DNA of 64,000 bases, taken from NCBI GenBank assembly GCA_015178975.1, contig WHVD01000039.1, positions 310,001-374,000 of the forward strand, given 5' to 3'. The stretch comes from Hysterangium stoloniferum. Lineage: Eukaryota > Basidiomycota > Agaricomycetes > Hysterangiales > Hysterangiaceae. Shown here piece after piece: positions 25,290 to 36,200 of the stretch. Below the pieces are notes generated by a model. The model was given only the letters and a program-made list of their open reading frames with translations. It made no database searches and was not told where the DNA came from. Within the stretch, counting starts at the first letter, position 1; each line of letters starts with the position of its first letter. Both the position numbers and the translations under genes were made by a program.

Positions 25290-26250
25290 CTTCCAGCATG
25301 CAACTTAGCAACTATAACCTAAATCTTGGGAAGTCAGATACAACAACAGATATAGGATTATCTGTCTAGGGTTGGCATTAGAACAAACCCTGACATCGAG
25401 AGGCAAAGGCTATGCAGACTGGATCTCAATTATGGAGACTGTTTGCTACTATTCTCAGCCAATGCTTTCCTTCTGATCCAGCTGCACTCTGGCATGAATT
25501 CAAAGCAGACATTTGTGATGACTTGAAATACATTCTTCAGACACATCTTCATCAGCCAGACCCATCTGATGAGAGAGTCCATGACTTTGTCCTCTTTAAG
25601 CTTGATGAAATACCTCATACAAGTGGAAAACCACTATCAGAGTACCCTCATATTGCTCAATATACAGAGCCTGGGAAGAGAGAGTAGGAAATCAATTCAT
25701 CAATGAACAGAGGGCTTATGACCAGGCAACTGAGCAAATGAAAGCAAATATAAATATTGAAAAGTTAAATGAGGCCCAGAGGGTTGCATACAATAAAATT
25801 ATGGATGCTGTCATTGCAAGGCATAAAACTGGAGTAGATGGAAAGCTTTTCTTTTTGAATGGACTGGAGGTACTACAAAATCATAGAAAATCATTTGTTT
25901 GGACTACTTTGGCACATGCCTGCTGAGGCAAAGGACTTGTTGTACTTTGTGTTGCCTCCTCTGGCATTGCTTTACTTATTCTGAGTGGTGGGTAGACATC
26001 TCACAGCATGTTTCAAATTCCCCTTGAAGTTGATGAGAAATTCATCTGTACAATGAAGAAAGAGTCAGATAAGGCCAATCTGATGAAAGAGGTCAGCCTT
26101 ATTATTTGGGATGAGGTTCCAATGCAGAATTGCCTTGCCTGTGAGGCAGTAGATTGGAGCCTTAGAGATATTCTTAACAGGATATTCCTTTTGGAGGTAT
26201 TACAATGGCATGGGATGGTGACTTTCAACAGACATTGCTCATTCGTAAAG
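25290..26250 (+). pseudogene. Helitron Pif1-type helicase pseudogene, part 2
   Basis: The sequence reads QLWRLFATILSQCFP, LWHEFKADICDDL, then LNEAQRVAYNKIMDAV, KLFFLNG, CVASSGIALLI, SHSMFQIPLE, SLIIWDEVPM and FGGITMAWDGDFQQTL. These match the Helitron helicase order: LFATIL, LWxxFRxxICDDL, LNxxQxxAF, FFxxGxGGTGKT/S, ASSGIAxLLLxGGxTAHSxFxIP, IIWDEVPM and GGDFRQxLP. The Walker A region is damaged at about 25855-25890 and a stop falls at 25924. The frame is cut by a solo LTR at 26251 and continues after 26797. Confidence 0.75.
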
Positions 26251-26792
26251 TGTTAAGTGCCGTGTCGGGAACTTATTCTGGAACTATCGGGAAGTCACCA
26301 GAAGTTGGGAACTAACAGATAGGGTCAGGACGTTGGCTTCAGCTTATGTGCTGCACCTCTATGCAAACGCTCAAAAGTCCTTAATTTCAAAGGTGAGACT
26401 TACGATGGAAGATATGGATATTCAGAGTTCCAAAGAGTTCTGAATATCGAGTATACAGAAAGACAGAAGAAGGAATAAGAACTAAGTCCATATCAGATCT
26501 AAGGTAAAGTACAAATTTGCAGAAACTAATATAAGTCTTCTCATTATTGTACTACAAACTGAGACCATAATAAGACAGAAATAGAAGTATTCTTAAACGG
26601 GAATACAATAAGACATATCGGGGAGACAATATTCCAAAATGGGAATATAATAGACAAACGAGTGAATACTTGTCAATGGACAAATTACCAAATGCAGAAC
26701 AAGGGAAGAATGCAGAAGATACGGTAACTATGATGTTCCATAATCGGAGATCGGAAGTCGGATATTGAAACATCTGGGAACAGGTCATAACA
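26251..26792 (-). mobile_element. Solo LTR (542 bp, TSD TAAAG)
   Basis: The plus strand begins TGTTAAGTGCCGTG and ends GGTCATAACA, flanked by TAAAG at 26246-26250 and 26793-26797. Read on the minus strand it starts TGTTATGACC, which is the same orientation as the sister copy at 30657-38340 read on the plus strand. The shared LTR core lies at 26331-26360 (minus). Confidence 0.85.
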
Positions 26793-26797
26793 TAAAG

Positions 26798-27515
26798 GTT
26801 CAAAAGAAGATATAATTGGTGCATGTATCTCACAGTCTCACCTTTGGAACAATGTCAATATTCTGTTTTTGACTGAGAATATGCATGTAGATCCTACTGA
26901 TCAAGAGAGTGCTATTTTTGCTCAGTGGCTTTTGAATATTGGATATGGAAAGGACATGCCTCTCAATCATATGTTTAAAGTCCCTGAATACATGCTATAT
27001 TGACCAACAGTGGATAATTTAGTCTTGACTATTTATCCAAACATACATGATCCTGAGGTTCTTACAGATGAGTTTTTCTTGGAGTGGGCCATTCTCTGTC
27101 CTTGAAATTCAGATGTAGATTAAATCAATGACATGCTCTTTGAAAAATTTCCAGGGATTGGGCAAACCTACTACAGTGCAGACAGTGTCAAAGATGGAGG
27201 CAATGAGACATTATATCCTCCTGAGTACTTAAACTCAATCAACTTTGGAGGATTGTCACCAAGTAAATTGCATTTGAAACCTGGAGTGCCATTGATGCTT
27301 CTTCAAAACTTGGATCCAGGACAAGGACTCTGTAATGGAACAAGACTGCAGTTAATATAAATTACTCACAGAGTACTTCAAGTAAAAATCATTATAGGAC
27401 CTTCAGCAGGAGAGCTGGCATTCATCTCTCAAATAACAATTATTCGAACTACAAAACAAGTGCCATTTGAACTGCATTGTCAGCAGTTTCCAATCAGGTT
27501 AACATTTTCTATGAC
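26798..27515 (+). pseudogene. Helitron helicase pseudogene, part 3
   Basis: This continues the interrupted protein: SHLWNNVNILFLTENMHV, AIFAQWLLNIGYG, VLTIYPNI, TDEFFLEWAILCP, INDMLFEKFPG, YYSADSV, YPPEYLNSIN, KLHLKPGVPLMLLQNLDPG, LCNGTRL and QVPFELHCQQFPIRLTFSMT. It corresponds to the C-terminal half of Pif1-like Helitron helicases. In-frame TGA/TAA at 27001 and 27104, and other stops, show decay. The text stops at the TSD ATGAC and resumes at 28726. Confidence 0.75.
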
Positions 27516-28725
27516 TGTCAAGACCCCTACCCAGGAACTCCACGGAGTATCCTCCAGATATTATATTAGGTACTGAACCATCTTCTGGACCAGTATCAAG
27601 ATCCGGAATCCACCTGAACCCGACCCTCATCCCTCAAGTACCCTTTGACTCACATCCCATTCTGTCAGTCTGCTCCTTGACTAGACACTTTCTGTTATGA
27701 CCCAGAACCCATCGGACTCTGCCCTTTCCATAGTTGATTCTCTATATTGTACCCAAGGTATAGTTACAACCGGAAACTCCAGTCTCCGCTGGGACCTGCA
27801 CATCACCCTATATGCACCAGTTGTCAGACTCCACCAGACCTGCACCTCAACCTGTCTATATCCGACACTGTGTCTCATGCACCAGTCCTCGGACTCTGCC
27901 AGACCTGCACATCAACCTGTTTATATCCAACTCTCTGTGCCCATCACCGGACTCCGACCAGACTCCCAGAACCCCTCTAACAGAGCATAGAACCCTGCTC
28001 CTGTTATGGTCTGTCTCTGCATCTCACACACCAGTCATCAGAAAACCTGCTGGACTCCAGATTCCACCCTATATACACCCAACACTCTGTATATCATGGA
28101 CCAGTCACTGGACCCCCGGCCAGACTCCTGAGGACCCCTCTAACAGAGTCCCATTCCCGTTATGGTCTAATGACCTGTCATGATTCATTCTCTGCTTCCA
28201 TTCCATCCCGTCCTGAATTCCCAGTTTAGTATTTACTTGTTTCATTTTATGTTTAATAGTTCTGCCCCTCATTAATACCAGATTTGGTATTATTACATTT
28301 CACAGTCTATAAGTCTCTCATACTCATGTACTTATGTACAATCCAGTTTGAATATCAAACTAGTTACACCCTGAATATATCCTGATCCAGTCCCTACCCC
28401 TCTTTTCTGTCTGTACACTCAATTTCCAGAATTCCCATGGGAACTCCGGAATCTACATCTTCCTTGTATGCATTCCATCAGCTCAAAATATGGACACCCA
28501 AATGAGTGTACGAGGGCACAGCACATAAGCTGAAGCCAAGTCCATCTCAGCAGTACTATTCTGGTAATTATTCTGATACATTACTTGTACTAATATCCCG
28601 GGAAACTTCCCCAGACTTATTACCTGGAGACTCTATGGGACATTCCCAGAAAGTGTGTTCAGAATAATTACCAGAAACCTCTGCAGGACTTCCTTGGAAC
28701 TTATCCTTTGTTTCGGAACTTAACA
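27516..28725 (+). mobile_element. Solo LTR (1210 bp, TSD ATGAC)
   Basis: It begins TGTCAAGACCCC and ends CGGAACTTAACA, flanked by ATGAC at 27511-27515 and 28726-28730. The last 900 bp closely match the LTR at 7563-8619, including CAGTTTAGTATTTACTTG, TTGGTATTATTACATTTC and the shared core at 28512-28540. The first 200 bp match the interior of the large LTR-flanked unit (23905-24110) instead. Confidence 0.8.
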
Positions 28726-28783
28726 ATGACTATCAATAAGTCACAGGGTTAATCTTTAAAATTAGTTGAATTGGATCTGTATA

Positions 28784-30341
28784 CAGTGACCCAAAAAAGC
28801 GTCTGGATGTTTGGTGAAATTGGAAAGATGGGTTTACAGCTCCAGAAATAAAATAGATAAAATTCTGAATAAATCAGAGGTAAGAGGTATACATCTGACC
28901 TACATGATGACATAAGCATGACATCATAACTTTCCTTATCAGGAAAGTAGGAAATTAATAATGGACATGGTGCATCCGGACACTTTTTTTGCTCTTGTAA
29001 TTAATTACTAGTTTTTACCAGTTTGCAGCAACCCTTCTAGGCATGCTCTTGATCAATTCAAGGCATTTCTCCCTTGGAATACCCTCCCATTCCACCTCCA
29101 CTCTCTCCCAGAGCTCCAATATGCTCTTGGGTGCCTCAGGGTATGTTCCAAGCCTTCTCTTCAACTCCCACCATAAGTGTTCTATTGGATTCAGGTCTGG
29201 AGACTGTGCAGGCCAGTCTAAAACCTCCACCTGATGGTCCTTGAACCAATCCTTGGCCAACTTGCAAGTATGTTTAGGGTCATTGTCTTGCTGGAAGACA
29301 AACCTTTCCCTGTCCATCCCATAATACTCCACTGTTTTGAAGATATAGTCCTCCAATATGTCCTTGTACATCTCCCCATCCATCCTCCCATCTATCTTGC
29401 ACATGTACCCCACACCATGTGCTGTCATACATCCCCAAATCATTAGACTCCCCCCTCCAAATTTGATAGTTCCATTGATATGCTGCTGAGTGAGTGCAGA
29501 ACCTGGTCTTTTCCATACCCACAACCTCCCATCAGAGCCCAAATGATTGATTTTGGTCTCATCTGAGAAGATAACCCTAAACCAGTCCTCCTCAGTCCAA
29601 TGCTGGTACTTGATAGCAAACTCATATCGAGCCTTGATGTGTCGACAGGCAAGAAGAGGTCTTTTGGCCTTCACCACAGCCTTCAAATTCTCTTTCTTCG
29701 ATGCATTTCTAATTGTCTGTGTGCAGACATTGAGGGAGAGGTGGGACTTGGCTTGGGAGGCATTATCAACCTGTCCAGAGGTGATAGAACGAGCCAGGTG
29801 GTGATGATCCCTGGGGGAGAGTTTAGGAGGGCAACCTCTGGAAGGTGTTGGAAGTGGACCAGGGAGTTGGGAGTGAATTTCTGATACTGTAGAGTGCCCA
29901 ATATGAAGTTTAGAAGCAATTGTTCTGCAGGAGTGACCTTCCTGGAGAAGAGAAATGACAGAGAGCCTTGTTTCAGTAGAGTGCTTCTTCATCATGTGGT
30001 GGGGGGGTGAATTGAGGCAAAGGTTCATGTAAATGTGTTATTTAAACATGTGGTCACATGACATTGTTGAACCTAACCAGAAATTCCCACAGTTATATGA
30101 ACCTTATTGAGTTTCATGTATCAGTTGACAGAGCAAAAAAAATGTCCGGATGCACCATGTCCATTGTTCATTTCCTACTTCCCTGATAAGGAAAGCTATG
30201 ATGTCATGCTTATGTCATCATGTAGGTCAGATGTATACCTCTTACCTCTTATTTATTCAGAATTTTATCTATTTTATTTCTAGAGCTGCAAACCCATCTT
30301 TCCAATTTCACCAAACATCTGGACGCTTTTTTGGGTCACTG
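28784..30341 (-). mobile_element. Tc1/mariner-type transposon, complete
   Basis: It starts CAGTGACCC and ends GGGTCACTG, with TA on both sides. The terminal inverted repeats are unusually long, about 211-213 bp (28784-28996 and 30131-30341). They differ at roughly ten positions by eye. One intact transposase gene lies between them on the minus strand. It sits inside the Helitron helicase text, so it is younger than the Helitron. Confidence 0.9.
29015..30028 (-). CDS. Tc1-like DD34E transposase
   Basis: A single uninterrupted frame of 337 codons has a start at 30026-30028; a Met-Met-Lys-Lys start about 11 codons later is also possible. The N-terminal 110 residues look like paired helix-turn-helix DNA-binding domains (RLSVISLLQEGHSCRTIASK; STVSEI). 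The catalytic core shows VIFSDETKIN for the first Asp, FQQDNDPKHT for the second, and SPDLNPIEHLWWELK with Glu 34 residues after the second Asp. The enzyme would cut at the terminal repeats and insert at TA. No stop or frameshift is seen, so it may be active. The length is normal for the family. Confidence 0.92.
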   Translation of the reverse strand: MNLCLNSPPHHMMKKHSTETRLSVISLLQEGHSCRTIASKLHIGHSTVSEIHSQLPGPLPTPSRGCPPKLSPRDHHHLARSITSGQVDNASQAKSHLSLNVCTQTIRNASKKENLKAVVKAKRPLLACRHIKARYEFAIKYQHWTEEDWFRVIFSDETKINHLGSDGRLWVWKRPGSALTQQHINGTIKFGGGSLMIWGCMTAHGVGYMCKIDGRMDGEMYKDILEDYIFKTVEYYGMDRERFVFQQDNDPKHTCKLAKDWFKDHQVEVLDWPAQSPDLNPIEHLWWELKRRLGTYPEAPKSILELWERVEVEWEGIPREKCLELIKSMPRRVAANW

Positions 30342-31158
30342 TACTCCTGTGTTCTCACATGGACAGTTTTATGTTTCAAGAGGGACAAATTGGGGAAGAG
30401 TGAAAATCCTATTCCATGACACTGATATGACTGCAAATGTAGTGTTTAAGGATGTTATTATTGATCCATGAGTAAGTATTCAGCAAGGTTCCAAAAGGAG
30501 ACTGACTTATGTTTTTTAGGTTCAGTGAATTTACAAAAGTATATAATATATATAATTCTGAATAATGTAAACTTTAATCACTTTAAAAATAAGTTTCTGA
30601 ATGAGAATAAATGGGAAGCTGGAATGTACAGAAGCCCTCAATATGACATGGTCACATGTTATGACCCGTTCCCGGATGTTTCAATATCCGACTCTGATCT
30701 CCGACTTCCGACTTCTGACCTCCAACTATGGAACATCATAGTTACCGTATCATTCACATTCTTCCCTTGTTCCGCATTTGGTAATTTGTCCGTTGACAAA
30801 TATTCACTCATTTGTCTATTGTATTCCCGTTTCAGAATATTGTGTCCCCAATATGTCTTATTGTATTTCCGTTTTAAGCATACTTCCATTTCCGTCTTAT
30901 TATGGTCTCAGTTTGTAGTACAATAACGAGAAGACTTATATTAGTTTCCACAAATTTGTACTTTACCTTAGATCTGATATCGACTTAGTTTCGTATTCCT
31001 TCTTCTGTCTTTCTGTACGCTCGATATTCGGAACTCTTCAGAACTCTGAGTATCCGTATCTTCCATCGTAAGTCTCATCTCTGAAATTAAGGACTTTGAG
31101 CATTTGCGTAGAGGCGCAGCACATAAGCTGAAGCCGACATCCTGACCCTATCTGATAG

Positions 31159-31556
31159 TGTAAGGGGACGTTCAATTTGTGCCTTCAATATGGTTGATAT
31201 ATATATTGCTAAAACCCCAATAAGTTCCTCTGAGTAATCTAGCCCCAAGAGGGTTATTAGTACTGTTTCCTGTAATCTTCTCGTATTTTTCCATGACTTC
31301 TAACACTCCCTAGGAATATCTCCAGGGTAGAGTAGGTAGTTAGTGACCGTTGGGGTGAGCTGTCATTCTATTTTTAGCCACCCCCTAGTTTCGGATCGCC
31401 TAGCAGAGGCTGCCCCCTTATCCTTTTCTCTTTGGATATCCCTCTGCTAGGTGAGTAGTTTAGTCTCCTGTATATATTAGGTACTTAATATACTTTGGAT
31501 ATCCCTCTGCTAGCCTAGTGTGAGTACCACAGGTCCTGTTAGAGGTAGCCCTTACA
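31159..31556 (+). repeat. 5' LTR of the gypsy element
   Basis: 398 bp, starting TGTAAGG and ending CCTTACA. It contains the direct repeat TTTGGATATCCCTCTGCTAG twice (near 31431 and 31493) and a TGTATATATTAGG promoter-like segment between them. Confidence 0.95.
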
Positions 31557-31682
31557 GCAGAAAAGGATTCACCCCCTGGACCGGCCGGTTTGCACAACAT
31601 AGGGAGACACGGGTTACCCCAGAGCGATTCTGAGTCCTCAAGAGACACCCATACCCCTATAAGCAGCCACCCTTCCATCTAC

Positions 31683-33200
31683 ATGACCAATTCCGAAGAT
31701 CTCGAGCCTTTAGGAGAGGTCCCCCCCTCTGATACTGAGAATACGCTTGCGCGGCTTGCTGCTCTTGAACACGAGATCGCGGAGCTCCGAAACTCAGGAA
31801 CTCAGACGAACACCCTCCTAGCTACCATTCTCTCACGCCTCGAGTCCCCGCGCGATCCCGCCATCCCGCCGCACGTCGCCCCGCCCGATCTGCCGACTGG
31901 CAACCAGAATGTCGCGCCGCCGCCTCAAAACGCGTCGCTGAGCGACGTCGTGATGGCCCCACCTCCCTCACACCCCTACGACCCTCGGTCACCGCACGCG
32001 CTCGCTGCCCAGCCGCGCGACGAAGGCGTTGTGCCCTACCCCTACCCCTACCCACCATTTTCGCACGCGCACTCTCAAAACGCGGCGCCTGTCCACGCTG
32101 CGCGAGAAACCTCTTGGCGCGAACCCCAGGAGGCGTGTCCCGTCATCCCCGCCCTTTTCCACACCCCACACGCCGCTCGTGGCCGCGACGACGGCCCCCC
32201 ACCCGATCTCGGCGCGCCGGCGCCTATTGGCCCGTACGCTCGCGTTCGCGCCGCCGCCCCGAACGACTTCGACGGGGACCGCTCTTCTGGGAGGGCCTTC
32301 CTCACTAGCTGCACCTTGTACTTCTCCCTCTGTGCAGCTCAATTCCCAAACGAGCAGGCCCGTATACATTGGGCCCTGTCCTACATGAAGACTGGCCGAG
32401 CTGCCACCTTTGCCCAGCGTGTCGTTAGTGCCCAAGCTTCAGGAGCCCTCCCATTTAGTTCATGGGCAGATTTTGAACAGGAGTTCCGACTGCGCTTCTG
32501 CCCTCGGGATGAGGAGATGGCTGCCCTCACCAAGTTAGAAGGAACTGGCTATTTTCAGGGCCGTCGTCCTGTTGAGGATTACATTGACCAGTTCGAAGAG
32601 CTGATTACTGAAGCCAGATATACAGAAGGCCGAGCCATTGTGATGAAATTCAGACGAGGCTTAGACAAACATCTACAGGACCGCATTGCTGAGCTAGGCT
32701 CAGACCGCCCCTCCAATGAAGACCCTTTGGCCTGGTATGAGGCTGCACGCCGCTTTGATGCTAATCGGGCAGCCAACCAAGCATTCAACACTTCAGGGCG
32801 CTCTTCTGTGCCATCAGGTCCTCCCCTGCATCGTCCTATCCCTGCCCTGAGTAGGCCTGCACCAGTCCCTGTCTATGCACCTCCTCCAGGGCCTCCCCCT
32901 CATTCCTTCCCTGTGAAGAGCCATGCCAACCTCCCTGTACCTATGGAGGTAGACACTCTTAGACGCAATCGTGGTGTGCCAGGTGCTTGTTTTCGTTGTG
33001 GCAGTCTGGAGCATCTAGTCAAAGATTGCCCACGTGCCTTTGATGTTCGGGTCATCCCAGTTGAGGAACAGGTATCCATGCTAGAGCAGTTGTTAGCTGC
33101 GGCTGATGTGCGTGCTGCAGGAATGGCACAAAATCTGGATGGGCAAGGTATAATAGGTAAAGAAGAGGTAGAAGAGGATTTTGGCTCTTGCAGTGGATGA
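31683..33200 (+). CDS. gag: Gypsy Gag with CCHC zinc knuckle
   Basis: The ATG at 31683 gives 505 residues; the open frame extends upstream to about 31590 without another ATG. A heptad-like stretch near the N-terminus (LARLAALEHEIAELRNS) suggests a coiled coil. A Pro/Ala-rich linker follows, encoded by strikingly GC- and CpG-rich DNA (about 31840-32280). The capsid-like domain comes next (KTGRAATFAQ, FSSWADFEQEFRLRF, GTGYFQGRRPVEDYIDQFEE). A CX2CX4HX4C knuckle near the C-terminus reads CFRCGSLEHLVKDC. The stop TGA (33198-33200) overlaps the pol ATG. Confidence 0.92.
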   Translation: MTNSEDLEPLGEVPPSDTENTLARLAALEHEIAELRNSGTQTNTLLATILSRLESPRDPAIPPHVAPPDLPTGNQNVAPPPQNASLSDVVMAPPPSHPYDPRSPHALAAQPRDEGVVPYPYPYPPFSHAHSQNAAPVHAARETSWREPQEACPVIPALFHTPHAARGRDDGPPPDLGAPAPIGPYARVRAAAPNDFDGDRSSGRAFLTSCTLYFSLCAAQFPNEQARIHWALSYMKTGRAATFAQRVVSAQASGALPFSSWADFEQEFRLRFCPRDEEMAALTKLEGTGYFQGRRPVEDYIDQFEELITEARYTEGRAIVMKFRRGLDKHLQDRIAELGSDRPSNEDPLAWYEAARRFDANRAANQAFNTSGRSSVPSGPPLHRPIPALSRPAPVPVYAPPPGPPPHSFPVKSHANLPVPMEVDTLRRNRGVPGACFRCGSLEHLVKDCPRAFDVRVIPVEEQVSMLEQLLAAADVRAAGMAQNLDGQGIIGKEEVEEDFGSCSG

Positions 33201-36200
33201 GAAGTGCGCCTCCACTGCCTGTACATAACCATTTTGAATGTTTGGCTGTAGAAAATGATACTCCCTTATCACAGCCTCCCTTCTCAATAGTTCCAGCCGT
33301 ACTGAACCCTAAACCCCCTAACTCCCAACCCAAGAAACTCAGAGTCAGAAAGCCCCGTTGGGAGCAAAGATTACCAACCCCATTTGTCATTGCAGCCACC
33401 TTAAATCCAAATTCCCTGTCTCTCAAGGTGGAAATCCAAACCACAGATACCGCTGAAGTTTTTGGAGTATCTGCCCTCCTAGACTCTGGAGCAACAGGAT
33501 CATTCATTGATTCTGAGTTTGTGAAGCAGAACCGACTCACCACTCGGAAGCTTCTCCATCCTATTCCAGTACACAATGTAGATGGAACCCTGAATGAGTC
33601 AGGATCCATCACTGAGGTGGTTGACTTGATTTTACGCTACAAGGATCACAGTGAGCGTACCCCAATGGCAGTGACTAGTCTGGGTCGCCAAAAGTTGATC
33701 CTGGGATACACCTGGCTCAAGGAACACAACCCAGAGATTGACTGGCCGACCAAACAGGTCAAGCTTAGCCGCTGCCCAGCAAAGTGCCACACCTGCCGAC
33801 AGGAAGTGAAGAAGGAGACACAGGAACATAAAAGAGAGGCTCATAGAGCCAGACTCTGTCGACAAGGACCTTGTCCACTCCTTGTAGATGAGTTGGAAGA
33901 CCTAGAGAACCTTGAGAGTCCAGAAGGGTCTGAGGAGCATCACCTTGCAACCCAGGACTCTCAACTAACCACACCCCTGTATGAATCGGGAGATCGAATC
34001 TTGTCCATTATCCCCCCCTCAGTAGAAATGATTGCAGCTAGCTCCACCACTTCACAGCGTCTGGCAGAAGCTGCCCACCGCAATTTCAGCACAGAGGCCA
34101 AGGTCCCAGAGTATCTACAGGAATTCCATGATGTCTTCTCAAAGAAGTCCTTTGACACTCTTCCAGAACGCAAGATTTGGGACCATGCCATAGAGCTGGA
34201 GCCTGGTGCTAAAGCCACCAACTGTAAGGTCTACCCCTTGTCCCCATCTGAACAAGTGCAGCTGGATGAGTTCCTTAAGGAGCATCTAGAAACTGGGCGT
34301 ATCCGCCCCTCCAAATCCCCAATGGCCTCTCCAGTGTTTTTCATCAAGAAGAAAGATGGATCTCTGCGGTTAGTCCAAGACTATCGGGAGTTGAATACCA
34401 TCACAGTGAAAAACCGTTATCCCATTCCATTGATTTCAGAACTTGTGAATCAGCTTAGGGGAGCTCGATACTTTACAAAGCTGGATGTGCGATGGGGATA
34501 CAATAACATTCGCATCAAAGAGGGTGATGAATGGAAGGCAGCCTTTCGCACCAATAGGGGACTGTTTGAACCACTGGTGATGTTCTTTGGACTCACCAAT
34601 AGCCCAGCCACTTTCCAGACCATGATGAATGATATCTTTGTAGACCTGATCCGAGAAGGAGTGGTATGTGTATACCTGGATGACATCCTGATCTATACCA
34701 AGACTCTAGAAGAACATCGCCGAGTTCTGCGATTAGTCTTGGAACGACTCCAACATCATAAACTTTACTTACGTCCAGAGAAGTGTGAGTTTGAGAAGAC
34801 CAAGATTGAATATTTGGGGCTCATTATCTCCCATGGTTGTACGGAGATGGACCCAGTGAAGATAGCAGGTGTAGCAGAGTGGCCCATTCCCAAAAATAAA
34901 AAGGAAGTACAGGCATTTTTGGGTTTTGCAAATTTCTACCGTCGATTCATCCAAGACTTTTCCAAGATTGCACGTCCATTGTTTGATCTTACAGGGAATG
35001 ATGTTGCCTGGAACTGGTCCACAGAGGCCCAAGAAGCATTTAATGGGATTAAGGCTCGGGTGACCTCTGCTCCAGTCCTCACACTCCCAAATGACAATCA
35101 ACCATTTCGAATTGAGGCAGATAGTTCAGACTTTGCCACAGGAGCAGTCTTGTCCCAGCAATCAGACTCTGATGGGAAGTGGCACCCAGTTGCCTTCTAC
35201 TCCAAAAGTCTGAATGCTGTGGAACGGAACTATGAGATTTATGACAAAGAACTCCTTTCCATAATCCGGGCCTTAGAAGAATGGCGCCATTTCTTGGAAG
35301 GTGCTCAGCACAAGGTAGAGATCTGGACTGATCATCAGAATCTTCAGTACTTCAGGTCAGCCCGAAAACTCAACCGTAGACAGGCTAGATGGTCATTATT
35401 CCTCTCTCGCTTTGAATATGATTTATTCCACAAGCCAGGAAAATCAATGGGGAAGCCAGATGCTCTGTCACGGAGACCAGATCATGGTACAGGATCAGAA
35501 GACAATGCTGATGTAATACTATTGCGCCCTGACCTGTTTCGAATCAGAGCCCTGGAGGGTCTGACACTGGTGGGGGAAGAGCAGGATGTCCTGCGCAAGA
35601 TCCGTAGAGCAGGGCAAATGGGATTGCGAGAAGACACAGTTGCAAAGGCAGCACGAGAGCTTCAACAAGGCAACTCCCGACAAGTCCTGACTTCAGAGTG
35701 GTCAGAGCTACAAGGCATCCTTTACTTTCGTGGCAAGATCTATGTGCCAAATGACCCAGAGCTCCGAAGAGTCATAGTATCACAGCATCATGATACTCGC
35801 ATTGGTGGTCATCATGGCCGATGGAAAACCTTAGAATTGGTGGCACGCAATTACTGGTGGCCACAAATGTCACGGTACATTGGACGTTATGTTGCCACTT
35901 GTGACCCTTGTTTGAGGACCAAGATTCAACGTAGGAAACCTATGGGTGAGTTGGAACCTCTCCCTATCCCAGAAAACAGATGGGACACTATAAGTGTGGA
36001 TTTCATTGTAGAACTTCCTGAGGCCCATGGTTTTGACTCTATCATGGTAGTGGTGGACTCCATAACCAAACGAGCTCATTTCATTCCAACTAACACCACA
36101 ATCACAGCCTTAGGTGCAGCACGACTATTTCTGACTCATGTGTGGAAACTGCATGGATTACCTAGACAGGTGGTATCTGATCGTGGCCCTCAATTTGTGG

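Larger units (their letters stand above)
28726..30656 (+). pseudogene. Helitron helicase pseudogene, part 4, around the Tc1 insertion
   Basis: After the ATGAC duplication the sequence reads MTINKSQG, stop, SLKLVELDLYT. It is then interrupted by the Tc1-like element at 28784-30341 and resumes as PVFSHGQFYVSRGTNWGRVK, then MTANVVFKDVIIDP. Helitron/Pif1 helicases end with M-T-I-N-K-S-Q-G-Q-S, D-L-x-x-P-V-F-x-H-G-Q-L-Y-V-A-x-S-R. AT-rich sequence without coding signs (about 30480-30656) leads to the next LTR insertion. Confidence 0.7.

Noticed and set aside
31557-31580. Primer-binding site matching a common tRNA 3' end
   Set aside because: GCAGAAAAGGATTCACCCCC does not match the initiator-Met complement (TGGTATCAGAGC-like) or another tRNA I can name, so none was assigned.
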